This document shows positions 10,937 to 18,308 of a stretch of DNA of 44,788 nt, in pieces. The stretch is from a virus, in the IMG/VR virus record IMGVR_UViG_3300037119_006958, positions 1-44,788 of that record, one strand, 5' to 3'. The notes beneath the pieces were generated by a model, which saw only the letters and a program-made list of their open reading frames with translations, made no database searches and was not told the DNA's origin. The translations under genes and the position numbers were made by a program. Within the stretch, counting starts at the first letter, position 1; every line of letters begins with the position of its first letter.

Positions 10937-12042
10937 CCTACACGCCTCCCACCGACGATGACCTCGCGGCCATCCAGAACACGGCGGACTACCTGCACGA
11001 GACCATCGGCCACCTCACCGAGGACGCCGCCCGCCTGACCCTGGTCCGGGACCGCCTCGCGGTCCCCGCCCCACCACCGCCCCCGGCGAAACCTGCGCTG
11101 TCGCCGGTGGGCGTGGTGGGCGCCTCCTCCTGGAACCAGCTCCCCGCCATCCAGCGCCAGGACGCGCTCCACCTGATGCGCCAGGCCGGCATCACCCACT
11201 TCCGGCTCGGCGTCCCGTGGTCCTCCGTCGAGCGGCGCCCCGGCGTCTACGCCCTCGATTTCTACAAGACCCTGGTGCGCGAGGTGGTCTACGCCGAGCT
11301 GGTGCCGATCATCGTCACGGGCTACACGCCGACCGACCTTCGCCCCGCGGGCGGCGATATGTTCAGCGCCCCGCGCTCCCCCGCCTACGAGGCCCGGTGG
11401 GAGGGCTACCTGCGCGCCCTGTTCGTGGCGCTCTGCCCGCTCGGCGCCTGGCGCTACGAGATTTGGAACGAGCCGAACCACAAGGGCCCTCCGGGCATGT
11501 GGCCCGTCAGCCCCGGCCTCTACTCCGATATGTGCATGATCGCGCACAAGGCGAGCTGCGACTTCGACCGGCGCATCCGCCTTGTCGCCGGCGCGATCAG
11601 CCCCGCCCCCGACAAGCTCCCCAACGCGCTCGGCGGCACCAAGTTCCTCGAACAAGTGTTGCAGCACGAGCCCGACTTCTTCTCCTTCGTGGACGAGTGG
11701 TCGCTGCACCCCTACGCCGGCACCACCACCTTCCTCGACGGCCCGATGTGGAAGAAGCACTACGGCCCGACCCGAGCCCTCATGCCGGCCAACATCCCGA
11801 TGTCGGCCACCGAGTGCGGGTGGGCCACCGCCCCCGGCAAGGGCGTCACCGAGCAGGTGCAGGCGAGCCGCCTCACGCAGGCCATCACCGACTGGTCCGC
11901 CCACGAGGCCGGCGTGTTCTACATCTTCAACTGGCGGGATTGGGGCACCGGCGCCGACCGCGACAACAGCCAGGGGCTCGCGCGCCTCGACGGCACCCTG
12001 CGCCCCAGCTACTTCGCCGTCAAGAACCTGCTGGTCGGCTGA
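10933..12042 (+). CDS. Clan GH-A glycoside hydrolase-like protein
   Basis: A 369-residue protein. After a ~50-residue helical N-terminus and a Pro-rich linker comes a TIM-barrel-like domain: FRLGVPWSSVE near 90-100, YEIWNEPN with the presumed acid/base Glu180, DEWSLHPY near 254-261, and SATECGW with the presumed nucleophile Glu294. This is the GH39/GH5-like clan GH-A pattern. The N-terminal helix and linker suggest an anchored, virion-associated enzyme acting on host cell-envelope glycan, but that is inference from position at the head of the late block. Coupled to the 35-residue gene upstream and the small membrane protein downstream. Confidence 0.8.
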   Translation: MTYTPPTDDDLAAIQNTADYLHETIGHLTEDAARLTLVRDRLAVPAPPPPPAKPALSPVGVVGASSWNQLPAIQRQDALHLMRQAGITHFRLGVPWSSVERRPGVYALDFYKTLVREVVYAELVPIIVTGYTPTDLRPAGGDMFSAPRSPAYEARWEGYLRALFVALCPLGAWRYEIWNEPNHKGPPGMWPVSPGLYSDMCMIAHKASCDFDRRIRLVAGAISPAPDKLPNALGGTKFLEQVLQHEPDFFSFVDEWSLHPYAGTTTFLDGPMWKKHYGPTRALMPANIPMSATECGWATAPGKGVTEQVQASRLTQAITDWSAHEAGVFYIFNWRDWGTGADRDNSQGLARLDGTLRPSYFAVKNLLVG

Positions 12043-12176
12043 TGGCTCTCCTGCTCGCGCTCGTGTTCGGCTTCTGCTACTGGCTCACCGGCGCCGCCGC
12101 GTTCCAGTGGTTGGCCGTCGGCTTCGCCCTCCTGTGGGTGGTCGCCGTCGTGTTCGACGCGATCGTCGGGGACTGA
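12042..12176 (+). CDS. Small two-helix membrane protein (44 aa)
   Basis: MALLLALVFGFCYWLTGAAA then FQWLAVGFALLWVVAVVFDA and IVGD: two hydrophobic helices with almost no loop. ATG overlaps the stop of the glycosidase gene (TGATG). It could be a holin-like or virion membrane peptide; the lysis genes proper are elsewhere, so its role is open. Confidence 0.6.
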   Translation: MALLLALVFGFCYWLTGAAAFQWLAVGFALLWVVAVVFDAIVGD

Positions 12177-12178
12177 GC

Positions 12179-12184
12179 TACACT
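12179..12184 (+). promoter_or_regulatory. -10 hexamer TACACT
   Basis: TACACT, 7 nt, ATG at 12192; no Shine-Dalgarno. Confidence 0.55.
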
Positions 12185-12191
12185 CGTCGCC

Positions 12192-12512
12192 ATGCCGTTC
12201 TCCGTCCGCACGATCGCCGTCGCCGCCGACACCCCCGTCGAGGTGGCCGGTCGCGACGTGTCCACGACCGCCAAGGTCAACACCAAGGGCGTGAGCCACA
12301 CGATCAAGCTGAACTTCATCCCGACCTCGACCGCGGCCGTCGTGCAGATCGCCGAGACCTCGGCCAAGGCGAGCACCGGCTTCCCGCTCCAGAGCACCGA
12401 CCCCGCGGTCGACACGGTGTTCCAGGGCGACGACGAAATCAACCTGACCCCCAACGATGCGCTGTGGGTCCACGCCACCGAAGCGGGCACGCTGTACGTG
12501 CTCGTCGTCTGA
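12192..12512 (+). CDS. Small beta-rich structural-type protein (106 aa)
   Basis: MPFSVRTIAVAADTPVEVAG, an all-beta-looking sequence ending DALWVHATEAGTLYVLVV, the kind of strand pattern found in small decoration or fibre-associated proteins. No Cys or membrane segment. Leaderless-type start. The next two genes encode proteins of similar character, and the three may be minor virion components. Assignment is by composition and position only. Confidence 0.55.
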   Translation: MPFSVRTIAVAADTPVEVAGRDVSTTAKVNTKGVSHTIKLNFIPTSTAAVVQIAETSAKASTGFPLQSTDPAVDTVFQGDDEINLTPNDALWVHATEAGTLYVLVV

Positions 12513-12516
12513 GCGG

Positions 12517-12522
12517 TACACT
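12517..12522 (+). promoter_or_regulatory. -10 hexamer TACACT
   Basis: TACACT, 7 nt, ATG at 12530. Confidence 0.55.
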
Positions 12523-12529
12523 CGCGACC

Positions 12530-12718
12530 ATGCCTGCAACCAAGACCCTCCGTCCCAGCCCCTCGGCCCCCGGCAAGGAGCTTCCCGATCCGCCCGCAGC
12601 GGACGCGACTGCCGACCTCACCTACGTGCTCAGCCTCACCGTCACCGGTGCGGACACGGCCGGTGGCTCGACCGCCGTCTACACCTGGGTGAACTACACC
12701 GCCGACCTCACCCCCTGA
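12530..12718 (+). CDS. Small hypothetical protein (62 aa)
   Basis: MPATKTLRPSPSAPGKELPD, a disordered Pro-rich N-terminus, then YVLSLTVTGADTAGGSTAVY and TWVNYTADLTP, a short strand pair. Its C-terminal pattern (AVYTWVNYTADL) resembles that of the next protein (AVYTFVDSADYVNA), suggesting a related module. Leaderless-type start. Possible minor virion protein. Confidence 0.5.
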   Translation: MPATKTLRPSPSAPGKELPDPPAADATADLTYVLSLTVTGADTAGGSTAVYTWVNYTADLTP

Positions 12719-12720
12719 CG

Positions 12721-13002
12721 ATGGCGCTCGACCAGTTCGCTCCGAACCAGTACCGGCTCACCGTCGGTGCCGACGACACCGAGGACGGCATCGCCATCTT
12801 CGTCGGCGACGAGGCATTCGCCCGTGTCAGCATCAGCGCCGCAGGCATCGCGGTTGGTGATGGCACCGAGGCGCCGGTCGTGCCGGTCGACACCCCGAGC
12901 GCGGCTGCGGAGGACGACGGCACGTACCTGCTGCTCGCCACCGTGACCGACGGCGCGGCCGTCTACACCTTCGTGGACAGCGCCGACTACGTGAACGCGT
13001 AG
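12721..13002 (+). CDS. Small beta-rich hypothetical protein (93 aa)
   Basis: MALDQFAPNQYRLTVGADDT starts 2 nt after the previous stop, so it is probably coupled. It is strand-rich, and the C-terminus YLLLATVTDGAAVYTFVDSA resembles the end of the 62-residue neighbour. No catalytic motif. Probably part of the same set of small virion-type proteins as 12192-12718. Confidence 0.5.
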   Translation: MALDQFAPNQYRLTVGADDTEDGIAIFVGDEAFARVSISAAGIAVGDGTEAPVVPVDTPSAAAEDDGTYLLLATVTDGAAVYTFVDSADYVNA

Positions 13003-13007
13003 CCGGG

Positions 13008-13013
13008 TACACT
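13008..13013 (+). promoter_or_regulatory. -10 hexamer TACACT
   Basis: TACACT, 6 nt, ATG at 13020. Confidence 0.55.
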
Positions 13014-13019
13014 CCAGCC

Positions 13020-13130
13020 ATGAAGTTCCACGGCAAGAACGCCCAGGCGGGTCTCACCGCCCTCGAAATCGTGGTCATCATCCTCGTGGTGATCGTCCTC
13101 CTGGCGCTGTTCGGCGCCATCAGCCTCTAG
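13020..13130 (+). CDS. Tiny membrane protein with prepilin-like motif (36 aa)
   Basis: MKFHGKNAQAGLTALEIVVI then ILVVIVLLALFGAISL. A short basic leader ends in Gly11, followed by LTALE and a long hydrophobic helix. This is the class III signal layout: Gly at -1 and Glu at +5, as in type IV pilins. It may equally be a simple single-span membrane peptide. The start has TACACT 6 nt upstream. It sits between small structural-type genes and the RNA-like spacer before the terminase. Confidence 0.55.
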   Translation: MKFHGKNAQAGLTALEIVVIILVVIVLLALFGAISL

Positions 13131-13136
13131 CCCTGC

Positions 13137-13142
13137 TACGCT
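13137..13142 (+). promoter_or_regulatory. -10 hexamer TACGCT with no ORF behind it
   Basis: The same hexamer class as the gene promoters nearby, but no convincing ORF follows for 250 nt; it would start a transcript near 13149. Confidence 0.45.
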
Positions 13143-13147
13143 GACCA

Positions 13148-13373
13148 GCCTCGGGAATCTCATGGTGCTCGCACCGGACAGGTACCCGACAACGCGACCC
13201 ACATCCTGAGCTTTAGGACCCGGCAGTCTGAAATTGCCGGGGGCAACGGGAGTTTCTCCCCGAGCATCGAGAGCCCGCGGTGTTGGCGAGCCGAGTCCTA
13301 GCCCCCAACCAAGTCCGTCGAAAGCCTCTCCTCCGGGAGTCGCGAATAGGGGACAGCGGTTGGGGGCTTTCTC
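13148..13373 (+). ncRNA. Candidate structured RNA upstream of the terminase
   Basis: About 225 nt without a supported ORF, flanked by TACGCT upstream and a T-rich tail downstream. Hairpins seen by eye: GGTG/CACC (13164-13175), TCCT/AGGA (13204-13218), CCCGGCA/TGCCGGG with a 9-nt loop (13219-13241), GGGAG/CTCCC (13248-13260), CTCC/GGAG near 13330, and an 11-bp closing stem AGCCCCCAACC/GGTTGGGGGCT (13300-13310 with 13358-13368) followed by TTCTCGTT. CTCGGG at 13150 can pair with CCCGAG at 13259. It may be a stand-alone RNA, the terminase leader, or an elaborate terminator. Confidence 0.45.
13300..13373 (+). terminator. Terminator-like closing stem
   Basis: 11-bp perfect stem (13300-13310 with 13358-13368) enclosing 47 nt that contain a smaller hairpin, then TTCTCGTT. 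The large enclosed region is unusual for a simple rho-independent terminator. Confidence 0.45.
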
Positions 13374-13377
13374 GTTG

Positions 13378-13383
13378 TAGCCT
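13378..13383 (+). promoter_or_regulatory. -10 hexamer TAGCCT of the terminase gene
   Basis: TAGCCT, 9 nt, GTG at 13393; a slightly longer gap than at the other genes, implying a 2-3 nt leader. Confidence 0.45.
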
Positions 13384-13392
13384 GCGAGTGCC

Positions 13393-15177
13393 GTGCCTAC
13401 CCTGCCCAGCGTCGCCGAAATCGAGCGCCTGCTCACCATCGCCACCCCCGAGGAGGCGAAGGAGCTGGAGCACCTGCTCGAACTTCACCTCTCCCTCGAC
13501 AGCCCCCTCGCGCTCGCGCTGCGCGTCACCCCCAACACGCAGCCCTTCCCGCACACGGTCCTGATCGACAAGTACCTCGTCGCGCTGGTCGAGCACAGCC
13601 TCTACCACGAGACCAGCGAGGCGGCGCGGAGGGACGACGCGACGCCTCTAGGCATCGACGTGCCCGCGGTGTGGGTGTGGGACGACGAGGACATCGGCGC
13701 CGGCCACTTCGAGCACCCCGAGACCGGCGAGCAGCCGGTCTACAACCTCGGCCTCTCGTGCCCGCCCCAGCACGGCAAGAGCTTCATGGTGAGCCAGCAC
13801 CTCCTCGCCTGGTACCTGCTCCGCTACCCGACCCGCCACGCCGCGATCATCAGCTACGAGCACGACTTCGCCACCTCGTGGGCCTACAAGGTGAAGAAGC
13901 TGATCGAGGACCACAACGAGTACGGCGTCGAGCTGGACGCCAGCACGCGGTCGAAGGGCGAGTGGCTGACCGTGTTCGGCGGCGGGCTCCTCGCCGCCGG
14001 CGTCGGCGGTCCCCTGACCGGCCGCTCGCTCCACCTCACGGTGGTGGACGACCCCATCAAGAACGCCGAGGAGGCGCTCTCCGAGACCAAGACCAAGGGC
14101 ACGCAGGACTGGTGGACCTCGACCGCGAAGACCCGTAATCAGTCCCCCCGCAAATGGCCGGGCAAGGACGCCGAGGCGGGCGTGCGCGTGGTGATGATGA
14201 CCCGCTGGTCGAAGGCCGACCTCGCGGGGTTCGTCGCGCGCACCGAGGCCGACGAGTGGTTCTTCCTCAACCTGCCCGCGATCAGCGAGGGCATCGACCC
14301 CGACGACTTGCCCGAGGGCCACAAGGTCGACCCGCTCGGCCGCGAGAAGGGGATGGCGCTCGCGCCCATGCTCCACTCGAAGGCCGTGCTGGAGCGGACC
14401 CGCGAGGCCGGCGACCCCGACGACCCCGGCTCGGGCGGCGCCTTCTGGTTCGAGGCAATGTATCAGGGATATCCGACGGTCGAGGGCTCGGGCATCTTCT
14501 CCCCGCCCTACGACTACTTCACCCGACGGAACAACCGTTTCACATTTGCCGACGGCTACGAGTGCTACTACGAGGACATGCGGCATTTCGCCTCGACCGA
14601 CCTCGCGATTTCCACCAAGACCCGCGCCGACTGGACCGTGTTCATGGAATTGGGCCAGTGTCCCGACGGGCGCCTCGTGGTGGTCGACGTGTTCCGATTT
14701 CGGCTCGAAGGCCCCGACCACGAGCCGCGCCTCTACGAGTGGCTCGGCCAGCGGGCCAAGCCCATGTTCGTCTGCATCGAGGACAAGACCTTCGGCACGA
14801 TGCTGATTCAGCAGGTGAACCGCAAGGCCAAGTTCATCCCGCGCCCGATGAAGGCCGACATCGACAAGCTGACGCGCGCGATCCCCGCCGGCCAGGCCAT
14901 CAAGAACCACCGGGTCTGGTGGCCGGCCCCGAGCAAGGCCGAGTGGGCGCGCCACATGGAGGCCGAGATGGAGGCGTTCCCTACGCCCGGCGTCCACGAC
15001 GACATCGTGGACACGCTGGCCTACGCCGTGCAGGCGTGGCTCACCCTCGCCATGCGCCAGGCCCCCGAGCAGGACCACGACACGTCGATGAAGGCCAAGG
15101 TCCAGCGCGACCTCCAGAAGCGCCTGCGCAAGCAGGGCAAAGGGCGCGGCCGTCATCCCATCCTCGGCCGCATGTAG
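13393..15177 (+). CDS. terL: Terminase large subunit
   Basis: A 594-residue packaging motor and nuclease. ATPase: Walker A CPPQHGKS at 123-130, Walker B HLTVVDD ending at 220, and a likely coupling motif in RVVMMTRW. Nuclease (RNase H-like): STDLAIS with Asp near 404, a second acidic residue in CIEDKTFG, and HDDIVDTLAYA near 535. The length is normal for the family. It translocates DNA into the prohead through the portal encoded at 19018. No certain small subunit lies next to it; the HTH protein at 6699 is one candidate. Its TAG stop supplies the next gene's hexamer. Confidence 0.95.
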   Translation: MPTLPSVAEIERLLTIATPEEAKELEHLLELHLSLDSPLALALRVTPNTQPFPHTVLIDKYLVALVEHSLYHETSEAARRDDATPLGIDVPAVWVWDDEDIGAGHFEHPETGEQPVYNLGLSCPPQHGKSFMVSQHLLAWYLLRYPTRHAAIISYEHDFATSWAYKVKKLIEDHNEYGVELDASTRSKGEWLTVFGGGLLAAGVGGPLTGRSLHLTVVDDPIKNAEEALSETKTKGTQDWWTSTAKTRNQSPRKWPGKDAEAGVRVVMMTRWSKADLAGFVARTEADEWFFLNLPAISEGIDPDDLPEGHKVDPLGREKGMALAPMLHSKAVLERTREAGDPDDPGSGGAFWFEAMYQGYPTVEGSGIFSPPYDYFTRRNNRFTFADGYECYYEDMRHFASTDLAISTKTRADWTVFMELGQCPDGRLVVVDVFRFRLEGPDHEPRLYEWLGQRAKPMFVCIEDKTFGTMLIQQVNRKAKFIPRPMKADIDKLTRAIPAGQAIKNHRVWWPAPSKAEWARHMEAEMEAFPTPGVHDDIVDTLAYAVQAWLTLAMRQAPEQDHDTSMKAKVQRDLQKRLRKQGKGRGRHPILGRM

Positions 15178-15180
15178 CCT
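15175..15180 (+). promoter_or_regulatory. Stop-embedded -10 hexamer TAGCCT
   Basis: The terminase TAG stop begins TAGCCT; 6 nt later is the GTG at 15187, chosen as start for that reason over the ATG six codons on. Confidence 0.55.
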
Positions 15181-15186
15181 ACGAGG

Positions 15187-16812
15187 GTGCCCGTCCTGAC
15201 GATGAACTTCCCCGTGGGCACCACGGGGACGATCGAATTCATTTGTCCGTTCTACCTGTTCGACAGCGACGGCAACGAGATTCAGGCCCCCTTCTCGGAG
15301 CTGGTGACGGTCAACTCGACCGAGGAAACGGTCACGCTCCTGTCGGGCGTCGACCCCGATGTGGTGCCCAACCCCTGGTCCTACACGGTCAAGATCAACC
15401 TGAATGGCGCCAACGAATTCATCGCCTACGTCGAAATGCCGCTCACCGCCGCGGATTTCATGGACGTGTTCAACCCGACCCAGCCCTCGACGCCGGAGTA
15501 TTACGTCCTCAAGAGCGACTACCTCGCGCACGTGGACGAGGTTGGCGGGCCCGGCGGCGGGCTGACCGAGGAGGAGGTGCAAGACCTCATCGACGCCTCC
15601 GAGGTGGCGCACGAGGCCGAGGCGAACCCCCACGCCGTGTACCTGACCCAGGCCGAGGCCGACGCGCTCTACGCCGACGCGGCTGATATCACATCCGCTA
15701 TATCCACCCACTCCGGTGCGGTCGACCCCCACGGGGACCGGGCGTTCGCCACCTCGGCGGTCAACACCGAGGCCGGCACCCGAGCGTCGGCCGACACCGC
15801 GCTCGACGGCCGGCTCGATGTGGTCGAGCCCGCGGTCATCGACCACGAGACCCGGATTGACGACCTGGAGCTGGAGGACATCGCCCTCGACGGCCGGCTC
15901 GACACGGCTGAGACCGACATCACCGCCCTCGAAGCGGCGGACGTCGCGCTCGACGGACGGCTGGACACCGCCGAGTCGGACATCAACATCCTGGAGGCCG
16001 CTGACGCCGCACTCGACACTCGCCTCGATGCGGAGGAGGCCCTGTCGGTCACCTTCGACTCGCGCCTCGACACCCACGACACCGACATCGCCGCCAAGGC
16101 CCCGCTCGCCGACCCGACCTTCACGGGCACGCCGGATGCGCCGACGGCCACGGTCGGCACGAACACGACCCAGCTCGCCACCACCGCGTTCGTCCAGACC
16201 GCGAGCGGGCTGCTCGTGCCCAAGTCGCTCTACACGGGCAAGGGAGTGATCCTTGCCGCCACCGCCGCCGACACCCCAGCCGCGCACGCCGCGCCCTCGA
16301 CCGGGCAGTTCATCGTCGGCAACACCGCCAACTCCGACGGGCTAGAGAACCGGGTGCTCGCCTATACGGACATCCCCGCCTTCCCGAAGGGCACGATGTC
16401 GGTCGGCACGAAGGTCGTCTCGACCGGCACCGACACGATCATGGGTCTCACCGCCGACACGAACCCCGGCGTCACGGTGAGCCAGACCCACGCCTTCCAC
16501 TCGGACAGCACCAACCGCTCCCGCATGACGATCCCCTCCGGGCTCGACGGCGACTACCTCTGCATCGTCGCCGCCAACCTGGGCGGCACCGACTCCGGCG
16601 GCTCCCGGCGCGCCCGGCTCCTCAAGAACGGGTCGACCCTGGCGACCCTGACCTCGCCGGACGCCCCGGCCGCCATCCCTGCCATCGAGTCGGTGACAGC
16701 TATGGCGGTCGGCCTGGTGGCAGGGGACTACCTGGAGGTGCAGGTCTTCCAGGACTCGGGCGGCGCTCTCAACTTCACCATGTCCGGCTTCACGATCATC
16801 CGCATCCCCTAG
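15187..16812 (+). CDS. Tail fibre protein 1
   Basis: A 541-residue protein. An N-terminal ~115-residue beta domain (MPVLTMNFPVGTTGTIEFIC and on to EYYVLKSDYLAHVDE) is shared with the next gene and is probably the virion anchor. A Gly-rich hinge follows, then a coiled-coil region of ~10-residue repeats of the type ALDGRLDTAETDI at ~195-305, then the fibre signature PTFTGTPDAPTATVGTNTTQ LATTAFVQTA, and a beta-rich C-terminal head. It is expected to form trimers and bind or reach the host surface. Confidence 0.85.
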   Translation: MPVLTMNFPVGTTGTIEFICPFYLFDSDGNEIQAPFSELVTVNSTEETVTLLSGVDPDVVPNPWSYTVKINLNGANEFIAYVEMPLTAADFMDVFNPTQPSTPEYYVLKSDYLAHVDEVGGPGGGLTEEEVQDLIDASEVAHEAEANPHAVYLTQAEADALYADAADITSAISTHSGAVDPHGDRAFATSAVNTEAGTRASADTALDGRLDVVEPAVIDHETRIDDLELEDIALDGRLDTAETDITALEAADVALDGRLDTAESDINILEAADAALDTRLDAEEALSVTFDSRLDTHDTDIAAKAPLADPTFTGTPDAPTATVGTNTTQLATTAFVQTASGLLVPKSLYTGKGVILAATAADTPAAHAAPSTGQFIVGNTANSDGLENRVLAYTDIPAFPKGTMSVGTKVVSTGTDTIMGLTADTNPGVTVSQTHAFHSDSTNRSRMTIPSGLDGDYLCIVAANLGGTDSGGSRRARLLKNGSTLATLTSPDAPAAIPAIESVTAMAVGLVAGDYLEVQVFQDSGGALNFTMSGFTIIRIP

Positions 16813-16815
16813 GAT
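16810..16815 (+). promoter_or_regulatory. Stop-embedded -10 hexamer TAGGAT
   Basis: The TAG stop of fibre 1 begins TAGGAT; 6 nt separate it from the GTG at 16822. Confidence 0.55.
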
Positions 16816-16821
16816 GGGCCG

Positions 16822-17625
16822 GTGACCTCGTACAACGTGACCGCCGAGTTTGGCGCAGGCTCGGCCGGCACGGTGACCTTCCGCCGGCACGTCTGGCTCA
16901 ACGACAACGGCGTGCTGATCCCCCCGGCCGACGTGATCGCGACCCTCGCGGGCAGCCCTCCGGGGTTCGTCCAGTCCTTGCGCGCGACCACCGAGACGGG
17001 CGTCAGCCCGCAGGGCTGGAGCTACGAGGTGATCGTTGACCTCGACGGCCAGGACCAGCTCGTGGGCTCCATGTTCCTCACGGCTGCGGCCGACCTGACC
17101 GACGTCTTCCAGTACGTCGCGCCCGAGGTGGGCGACTACTACGCCACCAAGGGCGAGCTGACCGCTTTCGAGGCTGAGGTCGCGTCTGGTTCTGCCTCCC
17201 AGGCTGCCCTCGACGCCGAGGAGGCTGCGCGCATCGCCGCCGACGAGGCGCTCGACACCGACCTCACCACGGCCGAGGCCGCGATCGTCACGCTCGACGG
17301 CCGTGTCGACACCCACGACACCACGCTCGGCACGCTCGACACCCGGCTCGACGCCGAGGAGACCGCGACCACCGCCCACGACACCCGGCTCGACGCGCTC
17401 GAAGCGCTCCCCGAGCTGCCGACCCCTGTCGGCGAGTCGGACGGCGACGTCCTCACCATCGACACCGACGGCTGGATCGTCGCGCCGCCCACCGGTGGCG
17501 CCGCCAACATCGTCAACACCGACTCGGACCCCGGCACCACCATCTACATCGGCACGGTCGAGCCCACCGACCCCCCGTACGACCTTGAGGTCGGCGACGT
17601 GTGGCTGGACACCACCCCGGCATGA
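16822..17625 (+). CDS. Tail fibre protein 2 (paralogue)
   Basis: A 267-residue protein whose first ~110 residues parallel fibre 1: GTVTFRRHVWLND, WSYEVIVDLDGQDQLVGSMF and LTDVF..YYATKGELTAF align with GTIEFICPFYLFD, WSYTVKINLNGANEFIAYVE and FMDVF..YYVLKSDYLAH. A coiled-coil stretch (TLGTLDTRLDAEE, HDTRLDALEAL) and fibre motifs (VGESDGDVLTIDTDGWIVAP, YDLEVGDVWLDTTPA) follow. It lacks a large C-terminal head; that role may fall to the coupled next protein. Confidence 0.8.
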   Translation: MTSYNVTAEFGAGSAGTVTFRRHVWLNDNGVLIPPADVIATLAGSPPGFVQSLRATTETGVSPQGWSYEVIVDLDGQDQLVGSMFLTAAADLTDVFQYVAPEVGDYYATKGELTAFEAEVASGSASQAALDAEEAARIAADEALDTDLTTAEAAIVTLDGRVDTHDTTLGTLDTRLDAEETATTAHDTRLDALEALPELPTPVGESDGDVLTIDTDGWIVAPPTGGAANIVNTDSDPGTTIYIGTVEPTDPPYDLEVGDVWLDTTPA

Positions 17626-18281
17626 GCTTCGCAGGGACGGCCTACGTGTGGGACGGCGCCGAGTGGCTGCCGACCGCTGCCGGCGAGTCGGGCGGCGGCG
17701 GCAGCAACCCTGTCGATGGGTACGGCGACGAACCCGAGATGCTGGTCGAGTACCTGTTCACGGGTGGAGTCACGACCGGCTGGACCCTGGTCGAGTCCTG
17801 GAGCCAGTCGCCCACCGACTACCAGTATTCGGCGGGCTCGGGCTCCGGCTACACGGTCATGCACCGGGCGCAGCAGTCGGGCGTGGTCTACGCCGAGACC
17901 GACGTCTTCCAGACCCACACGGGCACCGAGTGGGTCGCCATCCGCATCAACCACCCCAACGGCGGCGCCATCTACGACAGCACCGCCGACGGCGCCCTCA
18001 TGCGTGGCAACGGCGACCTCGCGATCCCGTGGTCTGCTGGGGCCGACGCCTCGATCGGCGCAGGCGACTTGTCGGGCGCTCCGCAGGACTCGTCCGAGCG
18101 AGTCGCGCTGGGTATCCATTCGCCCGGAGGCGGGCTTGTCGAGCTGTACGTGAACCGCGTCCTGCGCCAGACCTTCACCGGCTGCACGGCTCGTGTCGGC
18201 ACCCACATCGCCATCGGCGTCTACAACGGCGGGGCGGGCCACTTCCACAAGGTGCGTGAATACGACGCCCTTCCGTTCTAG
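17622..18281 (+). CDS. Lectin-like fibre tip / receptor-binding candidate
   Basis: A 219-residue protein, ATG overlapping the stop of fibre 2 (ATGA). An N-terminal short tag MSFAGTAYVWDGAEWLPTAA and Gly-rich linker are followed by a beta-sandwich-like domain (WTLVESWSQSPTDYQYSAGS, EWVAIRINHPNGGAIYDSTA and RVALGIHSPGGGLVELYVNR) that resembles concanavalin/LamG-type jelly rolls. The coupling to a headless fibre paralogue suggests it is the adhesive tip. Fold assignment is by pattern only. Confidence 0.6.
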   Translation: MSFAGTAYVWDGAEWLPTAAGESGGGGSNPVDGYGDEPEMLVEYLFTGGVTTGWTLVESWSQSPTDYQYSAGSGSGYTVMHRAQQSGVVYAETDVFQTHTGTEWVAIRINHPNGGAIYDSTADGALMRGNGDLAIPWSAGADASIGAGDLSGAPQDSSERVALGIHSPGGGLVELYVNRVLRQTFTGCTARVGTHIAIGVYNGGAGHFHKVREYDALPF

Positions 18282-18284
18282 ACT
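18279..18284 (+). promoter_or_regulatory. Stop-embedded -10 hexamer TAGACT
   Basis: The TAG stop of the lectin-like gene begins TAGACT. Here the ATG (18309) lies 24 nt away with GAGGAG in front, so this gene would have a short leader and an ordinary ribosome site. Confidence 0.45.
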
Positions 18285-18308
18285 GCCTCCAACTACCCGA
18301 GGAGCGTC

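Noticed and set aside
13159-13209. 15-codon ORF (MVLAPDRYPTTRPTS) in the spacer before the terminase
   Set aside because: No ribosome site, and the sequence folds into hairpins; better explained as RNA structure.
13648-16287. Minus-strand 879-codon frame opposite the terminase and fibre genes
   Set aside because: Antisense shadow; the opposite strand has clear Walker and nuclease motifs and fibre repeats.
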